From contig NC_088776.1 in assembly GCF_954871325.1 (NCBI RefSeq), forward strand, positions 62,706,954 to 62,770,953: a stretch of 64,000 bases of DNA, read 5' to 3'. Shown here in pieces: positions 25,765 through 37,815 of the stretch. The number at the start of each line of letters is the position of its first letter. Position 1 is the stretch's first letter. The stretch comes from Gordionus sp. m RMFG-2023. Its lineage: Eukaryota > Nematomorpha > Gordioida > Chordodea > Parachordodidae. The notes beneath the pieces were generated by a model, which searched no databases, was not told the origin of the DNA, and worked only from the letters and a program-made list of their open reading frames with translations. The position numbers were made by a program, and so were the translations under genes.

Positions 25765-27141
25765 TTTAATCTGGCCATTTTAAAAGTCCAACCCAAATTC
25801 GACCGTCTTAAATATACTAATTAATCCTCCAATCCCAATGATTTTATAATAGAAACTTTAATTATTTTTATAAAAATTCATACATAAATAATAATATTAA
25901 GACATATATATATAAAGTCAACACAAAAATTTATATACTGGCAAAAAAAAAATAAATTCCAAATTAAATTAATATAAAGATGAAATGCAGTGTAAAGTAT
26001 AATCAAAGAGATGACCATAATTTTAATTAAATTACGTGAAGAAATCGCAAAAGAGTATAATGCTATTATATAAAAAATAATAATATACATTTTGAAAACG
26101 AAATGTCATATAATTTAAACCCTAACACCAAATACAAGGATTTATAATATATATAAGAAGAAATTATTTAATAATAATAAAAAAAAAAAAAATTAAATAA
26201 TTAGAATTTGCTGTTTTCTAAGGTTCTCGGGCCACTGTATAAGGAATGAGGGCTCCATGTTGGTTATCGCTGGCAGTTAACTTTAAAACAAATTTGAGAA
26301 TATAAAGTTTATTTTTTTTAAAAAATTCGTAATAAAAAGGGGGAAAATGAAAAAGCCCAGGGAGATAGGTGCACTTCGAGTGAAAGGACATTTATATTCA
26401 ACACATTTTATTTTGAAATTGATAAAATCCGAATCTGAACTGAATATTTAATGACAAGAGATATGGACCCAAAAATATTTTTGTTAAGCTTATATAATTA
26501 ATTTTCTTTTACACATTTATATTAATTATAATATATCTTATAATCTTCTAAAAGATCTTTCCTTTGTGTGGAAAATTATTAGATTAACGAAAACTATTCA
26601 ATTTATTTTCTCAAATTCTATGTGAAAATCTTTCATCATACCTAACAAAATCATAATAAGTCAAAAAGACTATAATATTTCAATTAGAAAAATTAAGTAG
26701 TAGTTAGATTAAACAATGTCATACATCATATTTTCATTTTTTTTTACCTTCTATATAAAAAAGTATCTGAAAACAAATACAGATATATCTTAAATAATAT
26801 GATACACTTTTTTAATAAAAAAAAATCTATCTAGATATAGATACCACATTTTCATATCTAAATACTTTAAAAACTCTGTTTTTTAACGTTTCTTAGAAAC
26901 GCTGAAAGAAATTCGCCAAGTAATTTGCGGATTATTTGGCCAAAAATTTAATAATTTGATTTCCTCATTCCTTTAGAGCTTCACAACGATCCTTATTTTA
27001 CATTATCATCCATAAAAAAAAATCAGATGTTGTTTTATTGAAATACATTTAATATTATATTTCCTATTTCTCGATGTGGGGATCGTATTTATTCCCTGTG
27101 TAATCTATTCCAAAGCTTTAAGATATTAGAAATTATTTTGA

Positions 27142-27438
27142 TTAAGTGTTTATATTAAACGGGTCTCGATTTTCCCTGGTCTCCCCTAAATATATTTGTA
27201 AATAATTTGGGGAATTTGTATTTTTTTTTACTAATAAGCACACGTTCATATTAGGGTTGGTCGCTTCTGAAAAATTGATGCTTTCAACAGTAAAAACTCC
27301 GTTGTATGGTGCAGTAACAGCGCTTCTAGTAATGATCGTATCAGCAATAGCTAGGGGGACATTTAAGGTTAAAGTCGTCGTTGAATCTGGTGTTACAACG
27401 CCATTATTGTTAACCACGAATACGCTAACTTATGTTTG
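27142..27438 (-). other. Small conserved reading frame, arm A copy
   Basis: This unrecognised reading frame of about 95 codons reads VSVFVVNNNGVVTPDSTTT, then RSAVTAPYNGVFTVESINF, then NMNVCLLVKK, ending ...RDPFNINT. It is rich in Thr, Val and Asn, with a beta-strand-like alternation. There is no ATG at the conserved 5' limit. A stop precedes VSV, after a pyrimidine tract ending in AAG, so it could be a 3'-terminal exon. Compared with the arm B copy, most differences change the amino acid, and one is an in-frame codon gain. This argues against present-day constraint. It lies between the MITE and the hAT end, so it may be part of a mobile element. Confidence 0.3.
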
Positions 27439-27889
27439 AAAAAAATATATTTTTTTTTATTAACTAATTCTTCCATATTACAATTGACTTTTATTAAAAA
27501 ATTATTAGTTGAATTGATAATGCTGGAGATGAGTTTGGAACCGTTTAAAAGGTGAAAAAATTTTAAATTTTAGAAAATAAAAATAAATATTTGTTTATAT
27601 GATAGTAAAAAAAAAGAGAAATTACGAGAATATAAATTAATTACTAGAGCTTATGGAGATAAATTAAATTACTAAGAAGTTCGTATCAGCAAAAAAAAAT
27701 CAAGATGATAAGATTAAACATTTGGAATATATAGGAAAATAAAACAAAATAAAATATTCTACATTTTAGATATTATACATTAGTTGGAAATATGGAATAA
27801 TATTATCCTTTAAAAAGTAATAAAGAATTATAAAAAAAAAAAATTCAAAAATTTAGATTTGAAATGGCGATTGTGTAATTATGGTAATA

Positions 27890-28487
27890 CATGTCGTAAT
27901 TTTTAAAGGGAAACCCCCCCCCCCCCTCCCATACAAAATCATACCCAACGTAACCAAAATAGAGAATTCCAGTCAAACCATAGTAAAATTAGCTTTTATT
28001 TGATACCCATATCAAAAAAAAATATTTTTTACACCGCCCTCTCACCCCCTCTCCTCCCCACAGACCAAGTAATGCCCATAAAGACCAAGAATGAAGACTC
28101 AAACCATATTAAAATTAGCTTTTATTTGATACCCATATCGTGATAAAAATATTTTCACCCGCCAAGACAGACTCGCCCATTATAGGGGAGAGATTAACCT
28201 CCAGTTGAATAGAACTTTTGATTAGCTATCGATTGATACCCTATATTAGATATGTCTTATATCAAAAGGCCAAAAAAAACAACATAGAAAATTAATGAAT
28301 AACAATAAAATTAAAAAACGCAACGAAAAGCGTGGAAAACGCTTTAAATAAGATTCCTCTTTATCACGATTAAACGTGATAATACCGTATTATCATTCCT
28401 TAATTTAAAACTTTAATTTTTTAAGTTATCCCTTTTAACCCTGCGAAGATACCGGATAGTCATGATCCCTTTAAAAATTACGACATA
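27890..28487. mobile_element. TA-flanked MITE, arm A copy
   Basis: The termini CATGTCGTAATTTTTAAAGG and the inverted CCCTTTAAAAATTACGACAT are nearly perfect inverted repeats of about 23 bp, flanked by TA, as in Tc1/mariner-type MITEs. The interior is non-coding. The A copy is longer than the other two because a segment of about 130 bp ending GATACCCATATC is tandemly duplicated (27.95-28.15 kb). Confidence 0.7.
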
Positions 28488-28489
28488 TA

Positions 28490-30698
28490 ACTAAGATGGA
28501 TTTCAAAAAAAATGGTATGAAAAATTCAAAAAAAGTTTAAAAAATACGAATTTGATGTTCAAAAAAAGTGAAAAAGCATAGTGAAAATGAAAAGTGCGCT
28601 AGAGATATATACTAAATTTGAGTTGTATTTTCAACAATTGAAAATGTCTGAAAATAGTGAATAAGATCGTATTATAGATTTAAGAATTAATTTAAGAGAA
28701 AGAAGAAAAAAGATAAGAAAAGAAAAGTATCTTTCATAATATGATGTTTTAGGGAAGGAATTGATGGAAGGATTTGTGAACTTAAAGACAAAAAGACTAA
28801 GAACAAGTTAGGATTTAAAAAAAACAATATAATATAATAAATATCTCGGCAGAAGCCAACTTGTCGCGGAAAACGCGTGAGTCTAAGATCAGTAGTTATC
28901 GTTAGAAGAGATCTTTAGAAACCTAGCAGCAGAAGCTAGGATAAATTGTCAAAAATCTCATGCTGGTACTAGAAGAGACAAAAATTGGAAAATGGATTAG
29001 AATAATCGGCAATCGTTTACTCTAGCGATCGTGAATTGGTTAAAAGCAATCTTTAAACGTTTAACAGTTATCGTCAATCGTATTTTTACAGGGTATGACT
29101 AAATACTGAATTGCTAAAATGATTTGCTAAAATGAATTGCTAAAATGAATTGCTAAAAAGTAATTAATCATAATCAATCATAAATCAATCAAAATTTTAT
29201 TATGTATATTTTATTTAATGAAAATTTTTAAAACTTTTTTTAAAATATACTTAAATTATTTTTTTTATTAAATGAAGGATACTGATTAAATATCATATGA
29301 TATATAATTTTATTTTGAGTTAATATCATTATAAAAGAAATATTTTCATAGCTTATTAAAACATAAATAATATTTTTTCAATTTTAAAAATTAACAAATA
29401 TATATCCGTAAGAGGGCGTTATATGCGTAAATATGTAAGTATCATTTTAGGAAACCGGAATGATGATTGGATAACGCTTTTTTTATATTTGGGTATATAT
29501 ACATATGAAAAACCTAAAAATTAAAAAAAAATGTAGGTTTCTTTGATGTTTAATTTATGAGTAGGTTTAGAATAGTAAAATAATGGAAATTTTCTAAGGT
29601 AAATATTGCTGGCGTTATTTATCAAAATCTCTTAATTTTTGTTTTATATGTGTATATTTACGTACTAAGCATTATCCTAAAAAAATTTTTTGAAAATAAT
29701 TTGATTTGACCGATTGCCGAGCTTAAAACCGACCACTTACTAAATATTCGATTGACCAAATTTACTAGTAATATAATTTGAAAAATGTTGATTTTCGTTT
29801 TATATATCTATAAATACGTATAAAACATAATCCCAAAAAATATTTTTAAAATATCGCTATTTGGCGGATAACCGACTCGTAGCCCACCCAATGACTAAAT
29901 AATGAATTGCTGGCGTTTTAAATCAAAATATCTTAATTTTAAATTCATGATGGTACTAGAAGAAACAATAGTTGAATTAACTAGAATTAAGGTGAATTGT
30001 TTACAAGCGATCGTCAATCGCTTGCAGAGATAAAAAATTTGGCAACATAAAAGCTAGGATAAATGGTCAAGAATTTTAAACTGTTATTAAGGAAAAAATT
30101 TTTAAAAGAAATAAAGCGGTAATCCTATACAAGTAATCGTTACAAGCTATGATAACTCTAAGGAGAGCCTTCATTAGAATTTCGAAGACACAAAGGATCA
30201 ACCCAATATATGATAAAAAACATAGACATTGGGTAAAAATAAATATTTAATGGAGATACAAGATAATTAAAGTAGATATTGGAGGGAAATTTGGCTTGTT
30301 AAATTAATTAGAAGGGGCGTTGTAAGTGAATAATATTATTTTTTAAATTTTAATGTATTAATAGAGAGATAGTTTCTTATGATGTTAATTTTGATGAAAG
30401 TTGTTGTAGGTAATTAAAAATATATACAAATATTAAAAAAATGAATTCAAAAATTATATGTACAAAAAAAAACTTAAAAATTTCATTTACTATCTTTAAA
30501 GTAAGGAGGTGCCTTAGAATTTGATGCTAATCCTTGAATAATTAGATAAGTGGCGAAACAGTCATGCAAAACATCTGGTACAAGTCTATCTCTAAAACAG
30601 GGACCATTTATCGTTCCCGATACTAGAAATTTTTATATTTTTATTTTATATTTCATAATTAAGATATTTATAATAGAAGATAATAACACTTTAACAAC
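28490..30698 (+). mobile_element. Old non-coding LTR-element remnant, arm A copy
   Basis: This region resembles the internal part of the younger LTR element at 32751-35406 read on its own strand. Shared stretches include AATTTGA...with AATTCAAAA, and GTCTAA followed by (G)ATA/GTTATC(G)TTA-rich repeats. It ends in a purine tract (GAAGGGG) followed at 30318 by an LTR-like start (compare TGTTGTAAGTG in block C). A likely LTR end is TTAACAAC at 30698. No 5' LTR is seen; the MITE abuts that side. The copy is interrupted by the 0.85-kb repeat at 29092. It is broken and old, because all three arms carry it. Confidence 0.5.
29092..29938 (+). repeat. Unclassified dispersed repeat X, with internal monomers
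   Basis: The sequence is present here and at 63323-64000 in the same orientation, and absent from the matching places in arm B and block C. It begins GGTATGACTAAATACTG, then has four short TTGCTAAAATGA-type repeats. The right half holds at least two diverged monomers of about 150-160 bp (each with GTTTTATAT...CATAATCC...ACCGA...ACTAAATA), separated by TTGCTGGCGTT(A/T)T. It may be a small satellite or a Helitron/MITE-like element; the ends give no decisive signature. About 75 bp of arm sequence is missing at the junction. Confidence 0.55.
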
Positions 30699-31052
30699 CA
30701 TTCTCATAAAATATATTAGGGAGGAATAGGGATGTGGGAAGGGGTTATGGCTGACACTGAACAAATTGTTAAAATGCACTCATTGTTGAAAAAAGAGTGG
30801 CACTTTTAGGAAGTAATTTTTAAAAAATAATACGTTAGGTCTTTATCAGAACTGAAACAGCCTTTGTTTTTTTTTTGCGTAATGTTACCAGCAATTTTTT
30901 TGCCATTTTATTTTCCCAAAACGAAGGATATTAACTTGCCAAAATTAATTTATATATATCAGGGAATATGGTCATTTTTATAAAAACATTATTATTGTCG
31001 AGTGCGTCCAAAAATTTAAATTTAAAAAAAGAAGTTGTATATTTTGGATTTT

Positions 31053-31053
<1 letters not shown>

Positions 31054-31103
<50 letters not shown>
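31054..31103 (+). repeat. (GAAA)n microsatellite
   Basis: About 12 units. It is the counterpart of the 251-bp (CTTT)n tract at 40878-41128 in arm B and is missing from block C near 57640. Confidence 0.95.
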
Positions 31104-32750
31104 TACGTTACCTCTTTGCGAATTTACGAAAGTAAAGTTTCTAACAATGCAATCCATGGGTGTATTTGATGCGCACTGACACAAAATTGTTTCTGTATGA
31201 TGAAATAATAATAGTTTTAATCTCATTCTCATTGTATATATTAAGAATTTTTTATTTTTTTTATAAATAATATATATTAAGAAAATGCCCCTAAATATGT
31301 TGATGGATATGACTTCCTTGTGCGTTTATATAAAGATATAAAAAAATTTAACTGATGAGAACTTACCTACGCGATGCATGAAGAATAATTTTGATATAAA
31401 TATGAGAAAGAAAGTCGACAGAAATTTCGGTTTGGACATTTTGTTACTGTATTTTATTTTTTAAAAAAAAATATATATAGGAAAAAATAGCAAATTAATT
31501 TAATTTAATAATTTTTATTTTTTAAAAAAATAAATTTTTAATCGGTTAATATCGATAGTGATAGAAGATGGGTATTTTATATAGTTTCAGTTAAACCTTG
31601 GAAGAAATATCCAATTTCTTAAAAGGGTAACTTTGAAATAAATTTATAATATTAAAATAAGGGAGAGATGAAAAACAAAACCTTATAAAACCTTGTAAAA
31701 TCAAGGTTAAGTTTAACACTTTTTTTTATTTATGGTGTAAATTGTAACCTCTACGTTTATGTTCAGTTATGTTTTTTTTTAAAAACAAAAAAAAACTATA
31801 TTTAATTTGTAATATATATCCAAAAAAAAGGTGACTTAATTACATTTCATTTCATTACTCACGAGAAAGTCGTGTCATGTTAAGGCTTCTTGGATAAGTA
31901 GTTCTAACTGGGTAAAAATTATTTTTCCGGCATAAACTCGAAAATTGACTGGTATATAAAATTCAAAATAAAAAAAACTGAGATCATTTCTATACTGAAA
32001 AATTGATAATCAAATTTAATTTCTTGACATGTTTTAACTGTATTTGGAGCTTTACAGTCACAACGAGAATCTCTGACATGGACCGATTCTTTCAACCCAC
32101 CCCAGTTAGCGCGAAATTTCAAAAATACAGCAAATTTTGTATAACTTCAACAGAGAATTCCCGCTAACCGTGAACGACCAGGATGATCTAAATCGGATAA
32201 GAGTGTTTGGTCGAAAATATCCAAACAAAACTTAGGAAACATTATAATTTAGGTGGGTTGGTTGGTTTCGAAGAATCTGGATAAAAAAATTTTAAGGACG
32301 CGACCTTAATATTTCTAAAATTAAAGACCCTGCGAAGTCGAACCTTTTTAAAGTATAAAAATTATAACGGCCAGGGTAAATTCGTCCATTAAAAGGGGTT
32401 CGGCCCGCTCCCACGGATTAGATATTTGAAAAATGTCGGGCCGGAGCCGATAATTTATATATTAAAAAAAAAATTCGGATGTTTTAAATATCAACTAAAT
32501 AACCGGATTAATTGGAACTATATAAAGTTAATTTATTAAATTTTATAAAATCATATTATTTTTTTAAATACAAAAATACAAAGGGAATGAATCAATGTGT
32601 TTTTTTTCCAGCACAAATTTAAATAATTTTTTTTATAGCTCTTTTTAAATAAATTTAGAAATAGGATTTTTTTTTTAACAAGAAATATATTCTAATCATG
32701 TTTGGAAATACACCTATTTCACGAAATTGTGAAAAAAATTTTGCTGTTTT

Positions 32751-33167
32751 TGTTGAAAGTGGAGATTTTGAGACCTAAAAATAAAAATAGAAAACAAATA
32801 TATATATATAAAAAAAGAAATTAATAATAATTAGGAATCATGAAATCATGAAATCAATTTAATTCTTTATTCAAAATTATAACATTATCAAATTAACAAA
32901 ATTATAAAAGTAAAATTAATAAAAATAAAAATAAAATACAAAAAAGTTAATAATTATAAAAGATGCTCGCGAATAGTAAAAATTGGAGATTTTATACTCT
33001 TTTAAATCTTCTTTATAACTAATATTCATAACTTAAATTATTTTCAGTTCTCGCTATTCAAATATAATATTTTTATCACGCGTTATAATAATAAATCCAA
33101 AAGATTATGCAAATTAAATATAAAGTACAAATTTAACGAATCTAAAATTTATTTTCATATTACAACA
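32751..33167 (-). repeat. LTR (3' LTR of the minus-strand element)
   Basis: This is a 417-bp direct repeat with TG...CA-type ends, next to the purine tract at 33168-33178. It differs from its partner by a few substitutions and small indels. Confidence 0.88.
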
Positions 33168-34982
33168 CCTCCCCACTTAAATTAGACCCAAAATTCTGCG
33201 AATAATCAATCTTCTTTCGATTTCGACTTTACTGACCTCGTATATACACCATATCTATTCTTCTTAATCTTTGCTGTCTTCTAAGTTCTAACGAAGGCTG
33301 CCTCTTGTGTAGTATTCTTGGTTTCGAACGACCGTTTGTATCCGATCATCGCTTGAAATTTTTGAATTCTATCTTCTGTCGCTTGTCACACTGGGAAATG
33401 ATCAGTTTTTATCTCTGTGACGATCGTAGCTTGTTTTCTATCATTCTCTTGTAATCCACGATTAGCTCTTTATCTCTATAAACAATTGATTGGTCTGCGA
33501 TGATGGTTTTCACAAATTCTTGTTCCTATGATTGTCGATTTCCGTATCTTAGACTAAAGTCTCGGTTTGGTCAGCGATTGACGATTGCAGCATAACCTCT
33601 TGACCATACTTTCTATCAATTCGCTTGTTTTCTACTTTCTCTTGTAATTGATTTGTTGTTGCCTCTAATTCTTGTAATCGTATCTATCTTTTAGACTTCC
33701 GGGTCTTCGACAGTTTGCCTTTGCTAAGATATCGACTTTATCTTAAGGTTTCAGGTAATCACATCTAATCTACTTCTACCTAAAATAATCTATTTTAATA
33801 ACTTCTGAAATATTTTATCACTTTTCTATATTTATTCTCAAATATAAACTACCTAATTCAAATATACTAATAAAATATATAAATATACCAACTTCATCCT
33901 AATGTCTACATTTATCTCCTCTAATCTAATTCTGCCTTTAATAAAAGGCGTAAATTATACTAAATCTTAAATTTATAATACGTAGCAAAAATATATATAA
34001 TAAATTATATAAATATATCAAATTCTATCACCCCTTTCTCCTTAATGAAGCCTAGACCCATATTTTCATTGAAAAATTTACTTGTACTCATCTTTTAGCT
34101 ATTGATCCTCATCTTCTTTTCAGCCATGTCTATACTAAAATTATATCTAAAAATCCTATTCTAAAATATATATCAAAATCTTTCTTTTTAAAAAAAATTA
34201 TCATTGTGTATTTATTTCCTCATGTATACTCTTTGACACTGTCTTTAAAAAAAACTGCTGAAATATATAAATCTCTTTTCATACATACGTTGTTAAGAAA
34301 TCAAAGACATCTAATCATAAAAGTTTTCATACTCACGTTTATGAACAACCTCTTAATTCTAATCACTATGGTTTTCACCCCACATCTTTGAAGAACTTAT
34401 GAAATCTAATCATTATAATTTTTCGCACAACCGTTGTTGAAAACTGATATGTATATTTCTAAAGCATGTTTTTCCTTTGTATTATTAGAATTATATTGTA
34501 AAATTCTTCTTAAATCTTATTAATGATTTAAAATAAAAATCCGATCTCTAATTGAGCTCGATTGCGGCCTAAATTTTCTAATGACGAAAGCCGATTCTCT
34601 CTATGAAGATTTTTGGCTAATCTACAACCTAATATTTACTACATATTATCAAAATCTATGTATCTTATTCACATATAGTTGAGCTTAAAATAAAATTGAA
34701 CGCAAATCTTTAATAAGAATTTAATTACAACATTAACATAATTTACATAAGCTACCATAAAATAATCTTTTTCTCTAATCTACGTTTTTAAAATTTGATT
34801 TAAATAACTTTAAATATCATTTTGTCAAATTCATATTTTTCTTACCCCTTTTCCGTTTTGAATTTCTTTCTTTTGTATGGAGTTTGGTTGGCATTAGACT
34901 GAAGATCTAAATCCCCTGGTCTTTATTTTAGGCATTACTGTTGTAAGCAGCTAGTTTAAAACCTAAAAATATTCGGCACCAA

Positions 34983-35406
34983 TGTTGAAAGTGGAGATTT
35001 TGAGACCTAAAAATAAAAATAGAAAACAAATATATATATATAAAAAAAGAAATTAATAATAATTAGGAATCACGAAATCATAAAATCAATTTAATTCTTT
35101 ATTCAAAATTATAACATTACCAAATTAACAAAATTATAAAAGTAAAAATAATAAAAAAGATTAATAAAAATAAAAATAAAATACAAAAAAGTTAATAATT
35201 ATAAAAGATGCTCGCGAATGGTAAAAATTGGAGTTTTCAATCTTCTTTATAACTAATATTCATAACTTAAATTATTTTCAGTTCTCACTATTCAAATATA
35301 ATATTTTTATCACGCGTTATAATAATAAATCCAAAAGAACTCTTTGTGCAAATTAAATATAAAGTACAAATTTAACGAATCTAAAATTTATTTACATATT
35401 ACAACT
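34983..35406 (-). repeat. LTR (5' LTR of the minus-strand element)
   Basis: This is a 424-bp direct repeat. The tRNA-primer site TGGTGCCGAAT begins two bases inside it on the minus strand. Confidence 0.88.
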
Positions 35407-35872
35407 GTTTTAACCTTTGAGTCATTTATTATAATTATATAATGGAAAAACTATTTTAAATTCTAATAGGTATCAAGAGTTCATGGTGAAATTCTAGGGT
35501 AGGTATTCCAAACATGATGGAATACATGTCCTAATCAGATATTTTAAAAAATTTTAAGAAACATCTACAAAAAAATTAATTTTAAAGTTGAAAAAAAACA
35601 ACCCATTTCCGGGAAAAAAAACACATTGACTTCGTATATAATATATATATATAAATTACTAATTATTATAATTATAATAATTTTCTCGACTTTTATATAA
35701 CATCGCATTCGCAATTACTAAACAATACAAGTTCTCGTCGCTTAAATAATTTTATTAATAATCGTTAATTCAAAAAAAATTTCATCAAAATTACATATTC
35801 AAATTTTATCTTTCTTCTCCCTTCAACCTCCAAACATAGTGAATCTCCTCATTTTTCGTAAACATACATACA

Positions 35873-37815
35873 GTAGTGATCAGCACCGGGTCAATTTTTT
35901 AAACCCGGCCCGAACCCGATATTTTTTTAATAAAAAATTAACCGGCCCGTCCCGGCCTGACCATTTAAATATAGGAATTAATTTCTACGATTACTCAAAA
36001 AAATGGATATATATAAATACCTTGGCATATTTAAATGAAGAAATAAATAAGAATGATAATAGATAATAAATCGATAATCGGTATTGTGGTGGGTGGTGGT
36101 CTTTTACAAGAGCGCATAGGAAAATTGTTATCGTGATCTTGGATTTCCCTTGATTAAAGAAATAAATGGCTTAGTGGATAAGAATTTAAAATTTAACACA
36201 AAATATACCAAATTTGGGAATGGATAATTTATTGGTTTATTAATTAATATAAAATTAAATTTATGATGTTGTTTTATCAAAATATGAATATTTTTAAATA
36301 AATTAGATACAAAATATATACAACTTTAACTTTGTAATTATAACAAAAAAAAAACTAAAGAAAATTTCAGCCTTTTAACTTGATTACAGAATGTACATTA
36401 AAATATATCACTATCACTATTATTATCATTATTATAATGTAAATTTTTATAACGCGGTTAAAACTAATTTTAAATTTGAATTTAAAGATAATATGTTATT
36501 TAGGCCGTGTCCCCTAGGTTGGCTTAATACTTAATAATCACTATCACTATTATTATTATTATCATTATTATAATGTAAAATTTTATAACACGGTTAAAAT
36601 TAATTTTAAATTTGAATTTAAAGATAATATGTTATTTAGGCCGTGTCCCCTAGGTTGGCTTAATACTTAATAATCACTATCACTATTATTATCATTTTAT
36701 AATGTAAATTTGGTTAAAACTAATTTTAAATTTGAATTGAAAGTTAATATGTTATTTAGGCCGTGTCCCCTAGGTTGGTTTAATACTTAATAATCACTAT
36801 CCATATTATTATCATTATTATAATGTAAATTTTTATAACGCGGTTAAAAATAATTTTATATTTGAATTTAAAGATAATATGGCAGTGTCCCCTAGGTTGG
36901 CTTAATACTTAATAGCGGTATAGTATCGACTTAATAGCCAAAAAAAAACAACAAAAAAGTGGAAAATAAAATACGAAACATGGGGAATAAGATAAGAAAA
37001 ATAATGCCACCAAATTACTTAAAATGAGTTAACATAACTTTTTATCCCTATACTTAAAAAAAAAACAATTTAAATATCTAAATTAAGCCGACCCAAAATT
37101 TAATTTTTCTTTTAAATTTTAAAATGTTTAATATTTGATGTTTGAATCGAAGATGATTTTTATGTAGTTGTTTCAGTGTTAAACCTTGGAATATAATATC
37201 CAATTTCGTAGAAACGTTCATTTGTTTTTTTTGAGGGTTAAAAAAAAAAAAATTATCTTGTAATTCAAGGTAAACTTCAACCTTAATTTTTTTTTTGGTG
37301 TAATTGTAAAACTTAGATGTTTTATGTTCATATTTTTTTAAATTAAAAAAATATACTATTTAATTTGTAATATTATATCCAAAAATAATTATAAATATAT
37401 ATTTGAGATCTGCAAAAAGTAGGCCGGGCTCGGCCCTATATTTTTTTTTAAAATAAATCGGGTTCGGGTAGGGCCGGGCCGGGTCGGGCCGGGTCGGGCC
37501 GGGTCGGGCCTAATATTTTTAAAAAAAATTCGGGCCGAGTCGAGTCGGGCCACGGAAATTTTTTTAAATATATTTAAATTTATTAAAAAATATTTGAATT
37601 TATTCATAGAACTAGACGCCATATAACATATGTCTTTTATTTTGAGTAATTACAAAATATACATTTAAATAAGTTCGGACGGGCAGGTAAATTTTCCTTA
37701 AAAAAAATTTTCGGGTTCGGGTCGGGCTGTTCAAACTTTTTAGAAAAAGTTTCGGTTTCGGTTTCGGGTTCGGGCCGAGCCGGGTTTGAAAAATTTGGTT
37801 CGATGCAGATCGCTA
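35873..37815. mobile_element. GC-rich-ended, hAT-like non-autonomous element
   Basis: The left end reads TAGTGATCAGCACCGGGTC and then AACCCGGCCCGAACCCG. The right end, on the other strand, reads TAGCGATCTGCATCGAAC and then AACCCGGCTCGGCCCGAA. The ends are therefore inverted repeats of about 45 bp. An internal AGATCTGC + GGCCGGGC block at 37405 matches the island at 21.6 kb and may be a nested or alternative end. The interior is AT-rich and non-coding. The copy in block C is at 60795-62422. No clean target duplication was found. Confidence 0.45.
36406..36914 (+). repeat. Four-copy tandem array of ~120-136 bp
   Basis: The units start ATCACTATC and end CCCCTAGGTTGGCTTAATAC plus a few bases. They lie at 36406-36536, 36537-36672, 36673-36792 and 36793-36914. 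Differences are small indels in the ATTATTATC run and a few substitutions. The block C loop has one unit (about 61580-61710). Confidence 0.9.

Larger units (their letters stand above)
32751..35406 (-). mobile_element. Short non-coding LTR retrotransposon (TRIM/LARD-like)
   Basis: Two direct LTRs (32751-33167 and 34983-35406) bound 1.8 kb without gag or pol. They begin TGTTGAAAGTGGAG, end in ACAACA/ACAACT and look about 95% alike by eye. The target duplication is GTTTT (32746-32750 and 35407-35411). The empty site reads TTTTGCTGTTTTAACC in block C's right arm. The minus-strand orientation is set by a primer-binding site TGGTGCCGAAT (34981-34971) just inside one LTR and a polypurine tract AAGTGGGGAGG (33178-33168) just inside the other. 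The element is non-autonomous, structurally complete at its ends, and younger than the duplications. The superfamily is not certain. Confidence 0.88.
23411..35630 (+). repeat. Arm A of a giant imperfect palindrome
   Basis: This arm is the inverted counterpart of 38676-49390. Matching anchors include CATATTGCATGTTATTATTT at 23430 against the complement near 49380, the gypsy remnant, the small reading frame, the MITE and the stem up to about 35630. Homology is strong between 24.06 and 32.75 kb and patchy in the outermost 0.6 kb. Relative to B, arm A carries extra insertions (a hairpin at 25.6 kb, a 0.85-kb repeat at 29.1 kb, an LTR element at 32.75 kb). It lacks about 1 kb of the hAT remnant at 26.75 kb and about 0.4 kb around the GAAGA microsatellite at 32.0 kb. 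Non-identical arms argue against a simple assembly reflection. Confidence 0.85.

Noticed and set aside
28900-30200. Regular short repeats containing GATCG in the arm interior, considered as a CRISPR-like array
   Set aside because: Spacing and repeat sequence are irregular, the DNA is eukaryotic-type, and the region matches an LTR-element interior.
32751-35406. Solo or tandem MITE rather than an LTR element
   Set aside because: A primer-binding site, a polypurine tract and a 5-bp target duplication together fit an LTR retrotransposon.
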